A DNA stretch of 64,000 nucleotides, from NCBI GenBank assembly GCA_949825025.1, contig OX463781.1:39023950-39087949 (forward strand), given 5' to 3'. Positions 1 through 29,765 of this stretch are shown here, piece by piece. Origin of the DNA: Siphlonurus alternatus. Its lineage: Eukaryota > Arthropoda > Insecta > Ephemeroptera > Siphlonuridae. Position numbers and translations under genes: made by a program. The notes beneath the pieces are model-generated. The model made no database searches. It worked only from the letters and a program-made list of their open reading frames with translations, and was not told where the DNA came from. How positions within the stretch are numbered: the first letter of the stretch is position 1; each line of letters begins with the position of its first letter.

Positions 1-285
1 AATTTGATGTCGATACTCCATTATAAATTGTGCAATATTCCAGAAATGTATACCAAGTGTAAAATTGCTGGAAATTTCTGGCTTTTTTGGGTTGAAAATA
101 TCCACAAAGCTATTAATATTCGATGCATCATTTTCTAATAACGTTTTTGAAACTTCAACATTTTTAATTCATGAATTATTATACGGGACTAATTCGATTC
201 TGATTAAACTGTATGTAATCATATAAATAATTATAATTAATTTAGTAAAAACATTTTTAATTTTTATTATAAATTTTATCATAAT

Positions 286-305
286 AGAGTACCGACCTCT
301 TTTTT

Positions 306-337
<32 letters not shown>

Positions 338-592
338 CAAAAATGGATACAGGGTACAAAGTTATGCCACTCTGATTTTTTTTTTCAGATTTATTAGACC
401 CTGTAAGTATTGCTAAAAAGTTTTACCGAGGTCGGCTTTTAACCCACGCCTCTTTTAGATCCTATATCCTTGCATTAGGAGAGGCGTCAAGAGACTTAAA
501 AAAAAAAAAAAAGTTCCCGGACTCTAAAAGTCTGAAAAAAAAATCAGGGTGGTATAACTTTGGGCCCTTTATATATTTATGCAATAAATTTT
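286..592. mobile_element. Hairpin MITE, TTAATGGAGTATCGACC family (diverged)
   Basis: Shares GAGTACCGACCTC, the AAATGGATACAGGGT(A)CAAAGTTATG arm and AAAATCAGGGTGG with the other family copies. The ends have decayed. Confidence 0.65.
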
Positions 593-1445
593 TTACCTTG
601 TTTTATAAAGTAACTATGTGAAAACATAAACATTATTATACATAATATTAATTCAGGTTTTGCGTGATTTTTTTTCTTATGATACCGAATAAGAAGTCTA
701 TTTTATTGATAGCATTTTGAGGTGAACAAAACATATAAAATAATAAATAAATGTATTTTAAAATGAATCAAGTTATCAACTAATTCACGTTTTTCGGTCT
801 TAAATCTCATTCATTGTATTATAATATGCGACTACAATGATCATAATAAAAATTTATAGATGTTATTAAATATTTGAAACATGTGGTTGCATATATATGT
901 ACCTCTTATGTGATTCCTTTTAGAGACAACCTATCAAAACTTTGAGTGTAATAGTCCATTCCTCTTATATAATATGATAACAGAAATTGTACAATTTCCG
1001 TGAATTTTCACTAAATAATAATAAACAAAAATAAATAAAAAAAATTATAAATGACAGCAATGCAATAAATTTATCGGTACAACAATTTTTTTTGTGACAA
1101 ATTGATCGAAAAGTAATAAAACAATGTTACAATGAAACTTTTTTATTTCTTTTCTTTTTTCAAAACAAAATATAACAGACACACACACAAAAGTATAACT
1201 TTAACTTTTTATAGTATTTCCCAGAGTTGATGGTTAAGTCATGTAGTAAACTGTATAAAGAGATTATAAAGAATAGTACACCACTGCAATGCCAAGCACA
1301 GATTTTTTTAACAAAAAAGTAGATTCTTTTTATAGAATTATATATTATATTGAAGGACGCTAGCTGAAAATAGAAAAATATGTAATTTATTTTTATAATA
1401 TATATTTTTTTAATACCTATGATGAATGAATGAATGAATTTAATG

Positions 1446-1512
1446 AATGTAGGCTTTTTGCCTACATTCACGTGACGTCATATTTTTGTGACGTATGGTG
1501 AAAGACCCGTAT
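1446..1512. mobile_element. Solo end of the long-TIR element family
   Basis: GAATGTAGGC, then GCCTACATTCACGTGACGTC, ATATTTTTGTGACGTATGGT and GAAAGACC, match the right end of 37502-40442. Confidence 0.75.
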
Positions 1513-1614
1513 AGCGACACAAATGAGCATCGCGAGGCGCACTCACTTGAGGTCTCTATATACAGTATATAATGGGTAGGGATAAGAGAGGGAATTTAAA
1601 CGATCGCGATAGGA

Positions 1615-1735
1615 TTTTAGTCACGGCCTAGCTGTTACGCGTCCCAGCATTCGCCGCTGAAGTTAGAGTGAGGGAACCGTGGCAAACTCAGTCAGGACAG
1701 AGACACTTGTGCTTTTTATCAATGGATATGATTTA
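1615..1735 (-). mobile_element. SINE tail fragment
   Basis: The minus strand carries CTGTCCTGACTGAGTTTGCC, ACGGTTCCCTCACTC, GCGAATGCTGGGACGCGTAA and GGCCGTG, matching the tail of the 5S-headed SINE at 23595-23690. Confidence 0.72.
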
Positions 1736-2450
1736 GTAATAATGGACATCAGCTGCATGGGATGAAAATATTTTATAATAATTGCAAAAATTTTCCATGG
1801 AGACGTTTAGGCAATTTTGTGGCTTGGCTGACATAATTAAGATATATTCAATAGTTTGTAATTTGTTTTAATATTGTTCCCGTGCTCGCCGTGCTCAAAC
1901 AAATAATTTAATATGAAAAAAAAAATATATATAATAATAATTTTTTTTTTTTTTTTTTTTTTTTTGCTTTTGCAATAAAGAAGTTAATGGTTAATGCTAA
2001 TTGTTCATTTCATTGTCCTTTTCAATTTTGTTGTTCCAAAATACCGTCACAGCAGGCTATTTACTGAGTATATACTGTATATTGTTAGGTTCTCAATAGG
2101 TTTAATAGCTCACTATATATATAGGTTAATTAAGTGAAAATTAATCGGTACGAGAAAAAAACAGTTTAATTAAAATTATTGTAAATTTTGCGCCATGCAA
2201 CATGCAACACTAAAAATTACAGCTCCTGACCTCTATTGACTACATTACGTACTACGAGAATAAGGAAAAAACTGCGCAGGCGCGTTGACGTCAAACCGGT
2301 AAAGCAACAGCTGATAATTTTTTTAGCGTCTTCGTGGGCTGTCAGATTTCTAATTATAAGTTTCTTGTTTCTATCATAAAGTAATTCATACCTTTATTAA
2401 TTTTTCACTTCAATCGATTCCTAGTTACATAAAAAAGTCGATTTGAAGAA

Positions 2451-5400
2451 ATGTTGTGCTCGTTTTGCCTCAAGGCAGCGGTGATTGGAGTTGTTTTGGG
2501 TGTGATAGGCCTGCTTGTCAAATTTTTACGTAAAACTAAACTTCCTTCATTGATCAGCAAGCACGTTGTGGTGAGTTACTGAACATTCAGGTTTTTATCT
2601 CGAGATGTCTAATTCATTGCTGCAGTAATATTCATATAATTATACCGTATATTTATGAAATTTTATGCATACGTAAGTGCCACACCCATTCATTAGGTAT
2701 GCATATCATACCGGTATCATCCGGTTTGTATGCATATACAGTAATTATGCATACTGTACAGTACATTAGCATAGTGACATTCCATATTCGATATTTGCCA
2801 CAGTATGGGATCATATGATATAACGCATACGCCCATACGGCATTATGTATGCATACTGACGAAGGCATATCATAAACTGCATGTGCAGACTGCTTTTTGA
2901 AATGAAATGAAATAATCTTTATTTAGCTTTCGCTATTCAGTACAAATATAGTTTATATATTGTTTTAATTAAACAATATAAAACAAATGGTTCATAAAAT
3001 TTATGATAGTTCATAGAATTTTATGCCTACTGTACAGTACAATATTTATTAGGATACAAAAACCATCTTAATAATTATACATTTTATAATGTATAATGTA
3101 ATTATGTATAGTGTATTATATATAATAATGTATATTATACATTTGAAACTTCGTTAAAAACCGTTTCAATGTGTGTCTGTTCGCCGGCTCTTATCTCTCT
3201 CTCCATATCACAACAACTAGGTTTTACTTTTCTGCTGCTTATGTACTGACCTTCAGAGTTACAGACTAAAAAAATTATCTATAGACAATTTTTCTAGACG
3301 AAGGACAAGATATGAAAGCAGTATACAGGAATTTGATGTTGAAAAATAGTTGGCTTATTTTAACTTTTTAACTGAGTTACACTTTTCGACTTGAAAATGT
3401 TCTCACTTTCAACCTTGTTAATCATCATATCCTGTGTTATTCTTACAGGGCGTGGTGACAAGGTCACAAAAGGAAACTTTCCAAGATGACGACTGTACAA
3501 TACAAGGTATAATATTATAAATAACTGACATGTTTGTGCCGTTTTCAGGTAACTGGAGGTTCCAGTGGGATTGGCAAATGTTTTGCGATCGACGCTGCCA
3601 GGAGGGGTGCCCACGTCACGATCATTGCGAGGAATGTGGACAACTTGGAGCAAGCCCTGACGGAGATCAAGGAGCAAGCGAGTGACATAGCCAACCAGAA
3701 AATACAGTACCTCTCCAGTAAGTTGACTTCAAACCACATTATTCTGACTAATATTATGCACGGTGTTTCTCCCCTCCACTCCGCCATAACGTTGTCCGCT
3801 GTTCGAAGTTTTCACTAATGGTGGATAGGGGCAGGCAGCATAGTAACTAATAAAACATTTAGGAATTATTTAAAAAATGGCTATCATCTTAAATTTTGCA
3901 CAGTACTGTACATATAACGGTTAAATGATTTTTTTGAAAATAATTTTAAAATTATTTACTTGTACATTTGGTCAAATTTAAGTGTGTACATTATTTTAAT
4001 GTCATCTTTGCCCATTTGAAATATTTATTAGAGCTGCGCATCTTTCACTTTTGCTGTCGGCACGCATGGAGGCAGCGTGAAAATCGTCTATAGTAAAATA
4101 TATTGTCCCTTGTCCGGAATAATGAGCTATTTGCCTACCACAATTTCATTGCAATAATGAGTTATCTGCTTTATCAAGTTAGTGCAATTATAAGTTCTTA
4201 AGGTATAATATAAAGTTCATTGTTGCGCTCACCTGAAATAGCAGATAGCTCATTATTGCATGCAAGTTCATGGTAGGCAGGTGACTCATTATTCAAGGAC
4301 GAAAGACGATAGTCACAAGTACTGTACACACATGTACAGACGGGACCACAAAAAATGTCTATACACAGGCCTTATGGGTGACGTCATTAAAGACATTTGG
4401 TATCACGATAACAGTGATAAAGACAGCTACATCGTCTGACCTTCACTCCACAAATTCAATACACATTGTTGCCGATACCTTGTAAACAAATATTTGATAC
4501 GGTCTCTTCAGTACATCACATTATCGTCTCGTTTCAGTGGACCTGAGCGGCAACTACGAGGCGGTGGAGAAGGCGTTTGCGAGCCTTGAAGATGAGGTGG
4601 GGCCAGTGTACATGTTGGTGAACTGTGCAGGCACCTCACTGTGTAGCAAGCTGGAGGACTCTTCTCCCAAGGACATCCAGGTAAAGTGGAGGACACTCTG
4701 GGTGGAGCGTTAGTTATCGTCATGTCATCATGCACTCTAGGCAGAAATCTTGTCTAACTTGTAAGTGAGAGGAAGAATATTATACACCGTTTGTCATATA
4801 TAGTGTGCATTTTTTTATTCCTCGGCCAAATATCAGGAACTTTCCCGCGTTACCCTCCCTCCTTTTGCGCCGCTATGCCCTTGCTCAGTCTCCCCCTTTA
4901 GATCGTCCACATTGCACCCACAATTCGGTCTTTATGCTCCAACATTGGCCTGAGATCTCTGAGGTCTGGGAGTGGTGGGGAGAGCAAAACGGCTTCCGTA
5001 ATAGAAAAACTTGATCTTATTTAGGTTATGGTCAGAGATGCTCATTTCTGCTCATGTTGGGTCAGTTAGATTCTTTGTTGCAAACTTTTAACCAATAAGC
5101 AAGGATATTATTTTATTGATGATTTATTGCTTTTTACATGTAAATTTGCTATATTATTGACTAATGTCTCAAATCTGATAGTATGATTTTGATTATTTGG
5201 TTACGTTTTTTATTCCGATTTCAGATATCTGATATTTCCAAATATCATTTTTTATTCATTCCGCGTTCCAGTTCCATTTCAGATATTCACCCCCTCCCCT
5301 CAATGTGACGTCACAATATCAGAAAAAATATCTTGGAGAAACCAGAAAAAATTCTCTGGTTTTAGTCAAATATCTGAATAGCTGATCAAAATATTGTTTT

Positions 5401-8400
5401 TTTTTATTCAAATATTTTGTGATGTCACGTGTACCACGTGATCAATATCTGGGAGATATCTCAAATATTGAGAAATATTAAAAAAAAAAAAAAAAAAAAA
5501 ACGTAGCCTTGTATTTTGATAATCTGTCTTAATTTACTTTTGTTAATTGGTCAGTCCTGAATTAATATTGTGACAGGCATTTATGTTGTTAAATTTTTTA
5601 TTTTACTTGTTACGTTAATATAGCTTTACAAACACCATGAGGTTGCTAATAACATTGATTATGACGTGCTTATATTGTAATGTATAATCGAAAAGCAACA
5701 GAATAAATATATGAATAATGCAAACACTACAAAAACCTAATTAAATGTGCCACGCCCTGTTGAACATATAGGACTGATGTCATGTTCCTGTAAGCAGATA
5801 GTAGTATGGTGTGACTGGCTGCATAGACTAGCATACAAACATGTTATATTTTTCCTCTTTTTTATCATACAAACTATACCAGTATATAGTCCCTCATCCG
5901 GAGTAATGAGCTATCTGCCTACTATTATCATGTTGCAATAATGAGCTGTCTGCTAATTCAGGTGAGCGCAATTATGAGCTTTATTTTGTACCGATTTACA
6001 GTTCATAATTGTGCTCACCTGAAATTGCAACGAAATCGTGGTAAGCAGATATCTCATTATTCCGGACGAGAAACGAATTATAGGTAAAAAATTATAAGAA
6101 TAAGAATTAGCACTTGTTAAATTTCATAGAAAAAAAAAAAACTTGTAAAAGACAAACCCAAAGAATAATAATATTAAAACAATTTTTTTAATATTTTTCA
6201 TCATTGCTCATTACTTTTCTTGTATGGCCCCCAAAACTTAAAGAACTCTCAAAGAAACATAACTAGCAAAGTCCTCTGTATGAAAAACACAGTCCTAAAC
6301 ATTTTATTTTTACAAAATCATTGAACTTTAACTTTACTTTAAAAGCACCAAATTACATAAATTTTACAATCTTTTTCCTACACTTGTATCTGAACGTACA
6401 GTACCTTTGTTTTTCAGTACCTGCTGAACCTGAACGTTCTGGGTACCATTTACCCTTGCAAGGCGCTGGTGTCTCGCATGAAGGCGAGGAAGGAGGGGCG
6501 AGTGGTGATCACAGCATCCCAGGCCGCGCTCATTGGCATCTTCGGGTTCTCCGTCTACAGCTCCACCAAATTTGCACTACGAGGCCTGGCAGAGGCCCTG
6601 CAGATGGAGGTATTTGTTTGTTTTATTTTGTTTTGTTACAGTATTAATTTTATTCTTTTATTTATTCTTCATTCAAATTTCACTGCAGCATTCTATTAGT
6701 ATGAAACAAAAAGAATCATTTAATAATACGGTACTGTATTTTAATTTTACAAACCTATTTGATTATAATTACATTATAAAAAAAAAAATTTGGTAATACC
6801 CAAAGAGTTGGATTTTAGCCTTACTATTAATAAGGCATTCGGGAAAGTCCCCTTCCCCCCCCCCCCTCTCTCTCTCTCTCCTTCCCTCTGTCCTTTACCG
6901 TTGTAAGCTAGGCTACTGTATTAAAACAGAAATGGATATCAATAAAGACAGGTATCATTTACATCGGGTGGATTTTACCTGAGTGATTCTAAAAGTATTA
7001 TTGTAAAAATATTACTCAAAGGCACAGTTGTGCACATTTAGCTACCCAGTTCAGTATTCATGTCTTTCTCCAATGTTATTTGAACTTGGCAGCCTAGTTC
7101 ATAATCCCCTTAAGGCTGGTCTCAAATACGACATACAGTTGAACCAAGTTGAATTAAAATGTGAATTTTGAGAGTGAACTGTAAGTAAATGGGAGTCCCA
7201 TTTAGTCCAACTGTGAAGGGTAACTGTGCCCAACTGCACCCTACTGTGCCTTTTAGTCAGGATATTGAAGCCTTGCTACTGGTTCAAATGTTTATGTAGT
7301 GAGTCTAATGAGGAGATTTTCAATTCCGTACTTCACGCAGTCAATGCAAACAACTAATTTCTTCATACTGACTAGTGACAGAGATCTGACAGATTGTTGT
7401 GTTGTCAGGTGAAGCCGTACAACATGTCCGTGACGCTGGCACTGCCCCCGGACACAGACACCCCCGGCTTTGCTGAGGAGCAGAAGAGCAAGCCCCAGGA
7501 GACAAGACTCATCTCAGAGTCCGCCGGTCTCGTTGCACCTGAGGTAGTCTCCAGCCAGATGATGCAGGACGCCCTGGTGAGTAATGCTGCCACTTGGTAG
7601 TGAAAATCTGAACTGTTGGTAGTATTCAATTATGTATGTAAAATAATGGCTTAACTGTATGTAAATAAAAATTAGATACACAATTTCTTGTTTGCATACA
7701 GTAGCCTTAATGGGTATTTTAATGAAATTTTTAATATAGGGTATACTACAATAAAATATATTAAATTTGAATTTCCATAATATATGTAATCTTGGTCTAT
7801 GAAAATAATTTACAATTCAGATTATCTTTTAATTATTTCCTGAATTTATATTATGCTGTAATGCTTATTTCAGTTAGATTAATGTATAGAATATATACCG
7901 GTATATGTGACAAGATCTATGTTTGTATTGTGATTCTAATTAATCACTGTATACTGCCAAATGATCAAATAAATATTTATAATTTCTAATTGTGAGAAGA
8001 ACAAAGTCAGCCCTAATAGTGTGCCCCAAATTTAATTTTGTATGCAGCACTTACTATATTACATACATTGATAATTGCACAATTTGACAGTAGGTAGACT
8101 GCTCAAAATGCAGACAATATTATATTTTTTAACCACTTTATTTATTTATTTATTTATTTACATATATATTTATTTATTCATTCATTTTTGTTTCAGGAGG
8201 GTAATTTCTTCAGCACGGTCGGCTTTGAGAGTGCGATGGTTACGAGCATGTGTGCGGGCATGTCTCCCTTCTCCTCCTACCTGCAGCTCACTATGCAGGT
8301 GAGTGTCAGCCCGTCTCTCATTCTTTCAAACGTCGGCTAATATCCCATTTTTAGACAATAATACTGCTAATTAATTGCAAAAGAAAAGTATAGAAATATT

Positions 8401-9069
8401 CAAAAAGTACTTACAGTACTGACAGAAAATACAGTATAATCTTAAGGTTACAAATTCCCCTCTGCAGAGTGAAATTTTACACTTAATTTTACCAACTTTG
8501 GCTTTACTTTTAATTTATTCTTAAAAAAGCTTTTAAACTTGAAAATTGAAAAAAAAAAAAAAAAAAAAAAATTGAATTTTAAAGGTTAAAAAATTGCAAT
8601 GTTACAACTCTTGATTGAATCAGATGCCAGTACTTACTGCCTTTAAACTAAAATTTACATAATAAATTTAAATACGGTAAAAACTTGTTATCACGGTAAG
8701 GCAAGAGACCCAGTAAATTAGGTTTACCTTACGTCGAGTTTTTTCTATACCACTCAGTGTTACATAATTATTTTTTACGGGACCACAATCTTCTTTACTC
8801 AAAATTAAGTTTTACCTATCTATGATGTTACGTAATAACATAATAACGAGTTTTTACTGTATTTAAAATAAAATAATTAAAATTAACGAAAGAGTAGTAA
8901 ATTGAGGCCTTTTTATTTATGTATCAACATGCTAAGCAAGTGTTGACGATTTTCACAGGTGTTGAGTGCAGGAGTGCTGCGTCTAGTCGGCGTGCTTGTA
9001 CTCAACCAGTTCAACGGTATCGTCAACAAATGTATGACAACACGGGAACAGACCAAGAAGGCAGAGTAA
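2451..9069 (+). CDS. KDSR: 3-ketodihydrosphingosine reductase (KDSR/FVT1), complete, 7 exons
   Basis: Short-chain dehydrogenase that reduces 3-ketodihydrosphingosine to dihydrosphingosine with NADPH, the second step of de novo sphingolipid synthesis, at the ER membrane. Coding exons: 2451-2570, 3549-3717, 4538-4680, 6418-6609, 7409-7576, 8197-8298, 8959-9069. All introns are GT-AG and the phases join to 334 residues plus TAA; the human protein is 332. An N-terminal hydrophobic segment (about residues 10-24) precedes the Rossmann motif TGGSSGIG, which begins just after the exon 1/2 junction. NCAG is at 125-128, catalytic Ser178 in ITASQ, and the YxxxK pair is Tyr191/Lys195. The family signature [12 protein letters not shown] lies in exon 5, and the C-terminal part is hydrophobic as in the family. 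The start is the first ATG of exon 1 and gives the expected membrane anchor. A candidate AATAAA lies near 10060. The gene is convergent with the alkaline phosphatase. Family identity is clear; UTR limits are not determined. Confidence 0.95.
2645..2885. repeat. Imperfect palindromic TATGCATAC-rich tract
   Basis: Repeated TATGCATA, GCATACG and ATACCGGTAT motifs on both strands, at the start of KDSR intron 1. No coding content is evident. Confidence 0.55.
4101..4312. mobile_element. Hairpin MITE, CCCTCGTCCGGAATAATGAGC family
   Basis: GTCCCTTGTCCGGAATAATG at the left. The right arm carries GCAGATAGCTCATTATTGCA and the decayed end AAGGACGAAAGACGAT. It lies in KDSR intron 2. Confidence 0.78.
5199..5506. 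mobile_element. Possible MITE (GTTACGTTTTTTATT end)
   Basis: GGTTACGTTTTTTATT at the left and AAAAAAACGTAGCC at the right, with repeated AGATATCTGATATT and GATATCTCAAATATT motifs that pair loosely. It lies in KDSR intron 3. Confidence 0.5.
5885..6082. mobile_element. Hairpin MITE, CCCTCGTCCGGAATAATGAGC family
   Basis: ATAGTCCCTCATCCGGAGTA at the left and TCCGGACGAGAAACGAATTA at the right, with arms pairing through the GAGCTATCTGC motif. It lies in KDSR intron 3. Confidence 0.8.
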
Positions 9070-10136
9070 ACCACACGGTACGTCAACACAATTATGAATA
9101 CTGCATTTATTTTCACTCATTCCTTGTATGTATGCACAAAATATCAATAGCAAAGTTCTGACTTTGATAATTATTGTAGAATCTTCAGCTTAGCACAATT
9201 ACGAGCCTTGCTATTGATATAAAGATTTCTATACCAACTACAAATTGTTGTAAGGTTGTATTGTTCTAATGGTGCCCTTTTTGATATTCTTCTCCAGGCA
9301 AAGTTTGTGACTTTGTTTTTTGTATTTTATTTCTCTGAAATTTATTTGTATACAGTATTTGTGTTGCATTCTGATAGTATGTAGTGTACTGAAATATTGA
9401 TGGCCAGTATAGAAATGTTGTATCTTAAATTAATGAAGTGATTGCTCCTTTGTATCACACAGAGTTTATAATCAGGATTTGTCCTTGTCATATATATAAG
9501 GATTTTCTAGGTATTTTTTGTCATATTAATGTTGCTCAAATGTCCTCCACAGTATAGAGAAGATAGTAAGCAAACTTCTATGCTTGCTGTATGGGAGCAC
9601 TGAAGTAAATTTTGAAGCGTTTGTGAAAATTTTGCCATATTTTGTTTAGAGCTTATTTTTTTATTCCAAGGAATACTAATTTTTTTTCTCAGTATTTTGG
9701 TTTACTTTTTTCCGCACTAGATACAGTATTTTCTGAGTTATAGCAGATTTAGATAATTTTCCTCTACCTATAACATGGCAGGATGCCCCATTTGGTCCTT
9801 ATGCTTTTAACATGGTAGTGAACAAAAGTGCTGTTGACACGCTCAGATTTTAACTTCAATTCTAACTTTCTCTACCATCTTCTCTATACTGTGATGTCCT
9901 CTTTAAGAATTTCAATTATCACCCTTAGAATTAAAAACTTCAGTTCCGTTCAACCAACGTCAATGCGTCACAGATAACTTACATACCTTCTTTGTTCTCG
10001 AACTTGATTTTCAACTTTAACTTGCACATTCCTGGCCGTGAATATTCATTATGTCTTGTAAATAAATTTAATAACACATTTTTTTTAATTAAAACTTTTG
10101 CATTTGGTTGCAAGCTTAATGGAATTCTTACATGTT

Positions 10137-10418
10137 TTTTTCTTTTTTATCTCAGGAATGAATAGAGGGCACCAAATTTTGCTACTCTAATTTTGTTCAG
10201 CTTTTTTAGAGCTCGGAAAGTATTACTAAAAAGTTGGGCAAAATTTATATTTAAAACCTACAGATCCTATCCCTTTATTAAAAAGTGATGCCTATTGTCG
10301 CTTTTTTTGTACTTTCAATATTTTTTTAAGAACATTTTATAGGCTCTAAAAAAAATCTGAAGAAATAGAGTAACATAATTTGGTACCCTTAATTCATTTC
10401 TGCAATAAAAAAATCATG
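10137..10418. mobile_element. Hairpin MITE, TTAATGGAGTATCGACC family (diverged)
   Basis: Contains GAATGAATAGAGGGCACCAA near one end and TTCATTTCTGCAATAAAAAA at the other, with pairing interior arms. It lies between the KDSR stop and the alkaline phosphatase stop. Confidence 0.6.
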
Positions 10419-10803
10419 TAAGTTGTCATATTGTGTCAAAATCATAAAATATTCTGTGCTGTAATCTTGTAACTTCACTTTAAAAGTGTTAGAAATGGAG
10501 AATAATGGACATAAATCATAAAATTGTTTGTTTCCATTTATTTTATCTCAATCTTTATTGCATGTTCTTTGTTCAAGAAGAATTCAATACACATTTTATA
10601 TTTTTATTATATTATATAAGTATTATGAATGGATAGAATAAGTTATCTTGACCAAACAAAAAAATAAATAAATTTTTCTTTTCAAATACATATAAAATTT
10701 GTTTTTTTTAAAAAAATCTCCAAGAAATATATTTCTTTTTAATATTTTTTTATATCAGGTACATATTTAGTTAATATACAGATTTTACACAAAGAAAGAG
10801 AGA

Positions 10804-26649
<15,846 letters not shown>

Positions 26650-28944
26650 CCTGTCATAACATGGAGTTTGTATACTGAAATTTTTATGTAATGCGAAAGT
26701 TTTGTTCTGCAAAATAACCGTATATAGAAGTTACTTGTCTTCCTGTTTCTATAGTTCTTAATATTTTCAGGCAGATATGTATTAGAGCCCGCGGATCAAA
26801 CGAGATTTAAGACTAATGCACGTAAATACGGGTTAGTTTCCTATCTCGTTTCAATGATAACGACCTGTAGTGAAAATGGTCTAAGGACAGGATACGGACA
26901 GACCACATAAGGCATACATGACCAAAATCAAAATGTATTGATTGCCCCAAAATACTAACCAACCAATCAATCAGACAGACTACAGGATCTTGCTTGATCC
27001 GGCGCAAGCTATATACTGTATAATATATATTTATATACTGTATGGAATGAAATAATTATGCCATGTGTTTCACACAAGATGACGTTTTCATCAGTATGAA
27101 TCTTCACTTGACCTTCACTTAAGACACAATTAAATTAATTAATTTTATTTTCTTCAAGGGATGTTGTTTGTTTAACTACACCATTGTTATTATATTTAAA
27201 TATTATTATCATTACATTTAATAACTTCTTGTCCCGGATTTGACTTCATTGTCTTATATCCTTAGCTTATTTTCTATAACGCATACACATATACATTTAT
27301 ATATTATATAATAATTATAATATAGATTATTTTAAATTATTAGAGGTGACATTTTGTATAGTATAAATACGTACAAGAGAAATGTTGGGAGTAAAATGGA
27401 ATTTGAAATTATGCAGTTCACGTATAACGTATAGGACTTTCATTGGGGATTTCTTTTTTTTTATTTATTTTAATTTTATTTATTTTAATTTTATTTATTT
27501 TCACCTACGTCAATTTATGCAGAAGTACCGTACATCTATTAAATTATACAATAAAATTAAAAGAATAATAAAACAATTAAAGAAAATTAAAGACAAAATT
27601 GACAAATATATTATATAGCATGTTTGAATATTGTTAGGGTGAGACCAAATACTGTAGCACCAAAGTGGCACCATAACACAAAAGTGGCATTGATCCATAA
27701 TCCATAAAATATATACAATATTAATTAGCCCATATGCCTTGTCAAACAAAATATTATTACAAAGAGTTCAATAGATGTCTCTTTAAACCTAAAGAGAAAG
27801 AAGAAGGTGGTTGTGATTTGACATGATCGGCAGGTAAATTATTCCATTGAGTGGTGCAATGGTAGAGAAAGCCGTTTTGATAAAGTGACGTCCGTACTTT
27901 GGGGGGGGGGGGGGGATAATTAGTCTATCCACATATTGCACCAGACTGTCCACGAATTACTTTCCTTATGGATTGGGGATTTTTTTTCATTACTTTCCTT
28001 ATGTTGGGGATTTCATTTCATCAATTTCCTTATATTGTGTAAGTCATATATGGTACAGTGGTCACCTTGGGAATTGTCCTTTTACAAGAGAGTTGACCTT
28101 TTTTTGTTCTAACAATATATATAGTGACCATTGCCAACATTTAAAGTATTTAAACTTCACTAGATTCAGTCTTTTATGCATTAGTACTTCTCTTAAATAA
28201 ATAATATTTCAAATATACAGTGTATTAAATATAATATATACTTTAAAGGGCGCGCCTCTAAAATATTCAAAATAAAACACAAATGGACGATCACATTATG
28301 ATACATATTTTGTTTGTTCCATAGAATTTTCGCTTATAAAAATTACGTTATTATATATAACCCCATTTCCTGCAAAAATGGAATTCAAAACACCTAATAT
28401 ATAAGTTATAAAAAAAAAATTGTATATAAATACATATATTATTGTATATTTTGCAATAATAAATAGAGAAAGAAATACACAATGTAATTTGTGTATTTCT
28501 TATATATTTTTTTTATAATTTTTATAAAATTATTTTTTATAATAACAGTCTTTCAGGCGGGCTTTCAGGTATAAAAATAAAATATATTGCAAAGAGAGAG
28601 AATATACATGATATATTGTCTTAACCTCGCCATTTTAATTAACAAATAATATGCTTCTAATATAATAATTTAAAAACAACTTCCCAAGATATATTAAAAT
28701 ATACAAATAAATTAACTCAAATTATTATAATTTTGATGTCAAAGTGAATGAAGTTGGTCATTAATGTCACCAGGAAACTAAAATATTACATTTATTTTGT
28801 TCAATAATTACGTAATATTTGACTGAAAAAATATTCTTGTATATTGAAATTCCTAACGACCTAAACATAAATCAGTGTGAAAAGGACGAGAGACACGTGA
28901 CAAAATACGACCTTTGTATCGTCGTGACATTGACCTCGATCACG

Positions 28945-29765
28945 TTTTGTCTGCCTACCGTGGCATAAAAATTGAAACCATCACAAACAAAACAATCACA
29001 GTTTCTTCACGTGAGTTGTATGACGTAACAACATGTTATACATTGTTATCTAACCGCTGCATGCTTTCACGTTATTGTAATATTATACAAAAAGGTTTAA
29101 AGGTAACTTCACTGAAATAATTTCTCTAACAATAATATTTTTATCTAAATAAATATAATTAGATGTCATCATCACAAAGGGAAAGGGAACACCGATCAGT
29201 CGTTTTTTTATTTCTTATTTGATTAACATAATATATTAACCGATTAACCTTAGCAGACACATAAAAATTCTGATTTTTTTTTATCCATAGATTTTAAAGC
29301 CACAGAAAAAAATTCAAAACAATTATTTAAGCCGATTTTTTTTTTATTTATTTAAGCCAAATTAAAAAATTAATTTAAAAAAAAATGGCTCGAATAATAA
29401 TTGTTTTGAAATTTTTTCTGTGGCTTGTATGGTCTATTTCTAAAAAAAATCGGAATTTTTATGTGTCTGCTAAGGCTAGTATGTTAATCAAATATAGAAC
29501 TAAAAAAAAAAAACGACTGATCAGTGTTCTTTTTCCCTTAATAATAATGACATCAAATTATTATATTTATTTAGCTAAAAAAATTATTGCTAGAAAAAAT
29601 TGTTTCAGTGAAGTTATCGTTTTGTATAATAACATAATAACGTGAAAACATGCAGCTGTGAGATAAAAATGTGTAGCATGTTATTGTTACGTCATACAAC
29701 TCACGTGAAAAAACTGATTGTTTTGTTTGTGATAGTTTCATTTTTTATGCCACGGTAGACGCTGT
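28945..29765. repeat. Long inverted repeat with an older hairpin element at its centre
   Basis: TACCGTGGCATAAAAATTGA... on the left pairs with ...ATGCCACGGTAGAC on the right (near 29747-29763). The inner segment (about 29180-29545, with GATTAACATAATATATTAAC and AGCCGATTTTT) is a diverged relative of the GGTAGAGATAA hairpins. A further related piece is at 29790-29885. Confidence 0.72.

Noticed and set aside
1160..1471. 103-residue minus-strand frame
   Set aside because: AT-rich, low-complexity translation (Ile, Tyr, Phe, Lys) with no domain; partly overlaps the solo long-TIR end.
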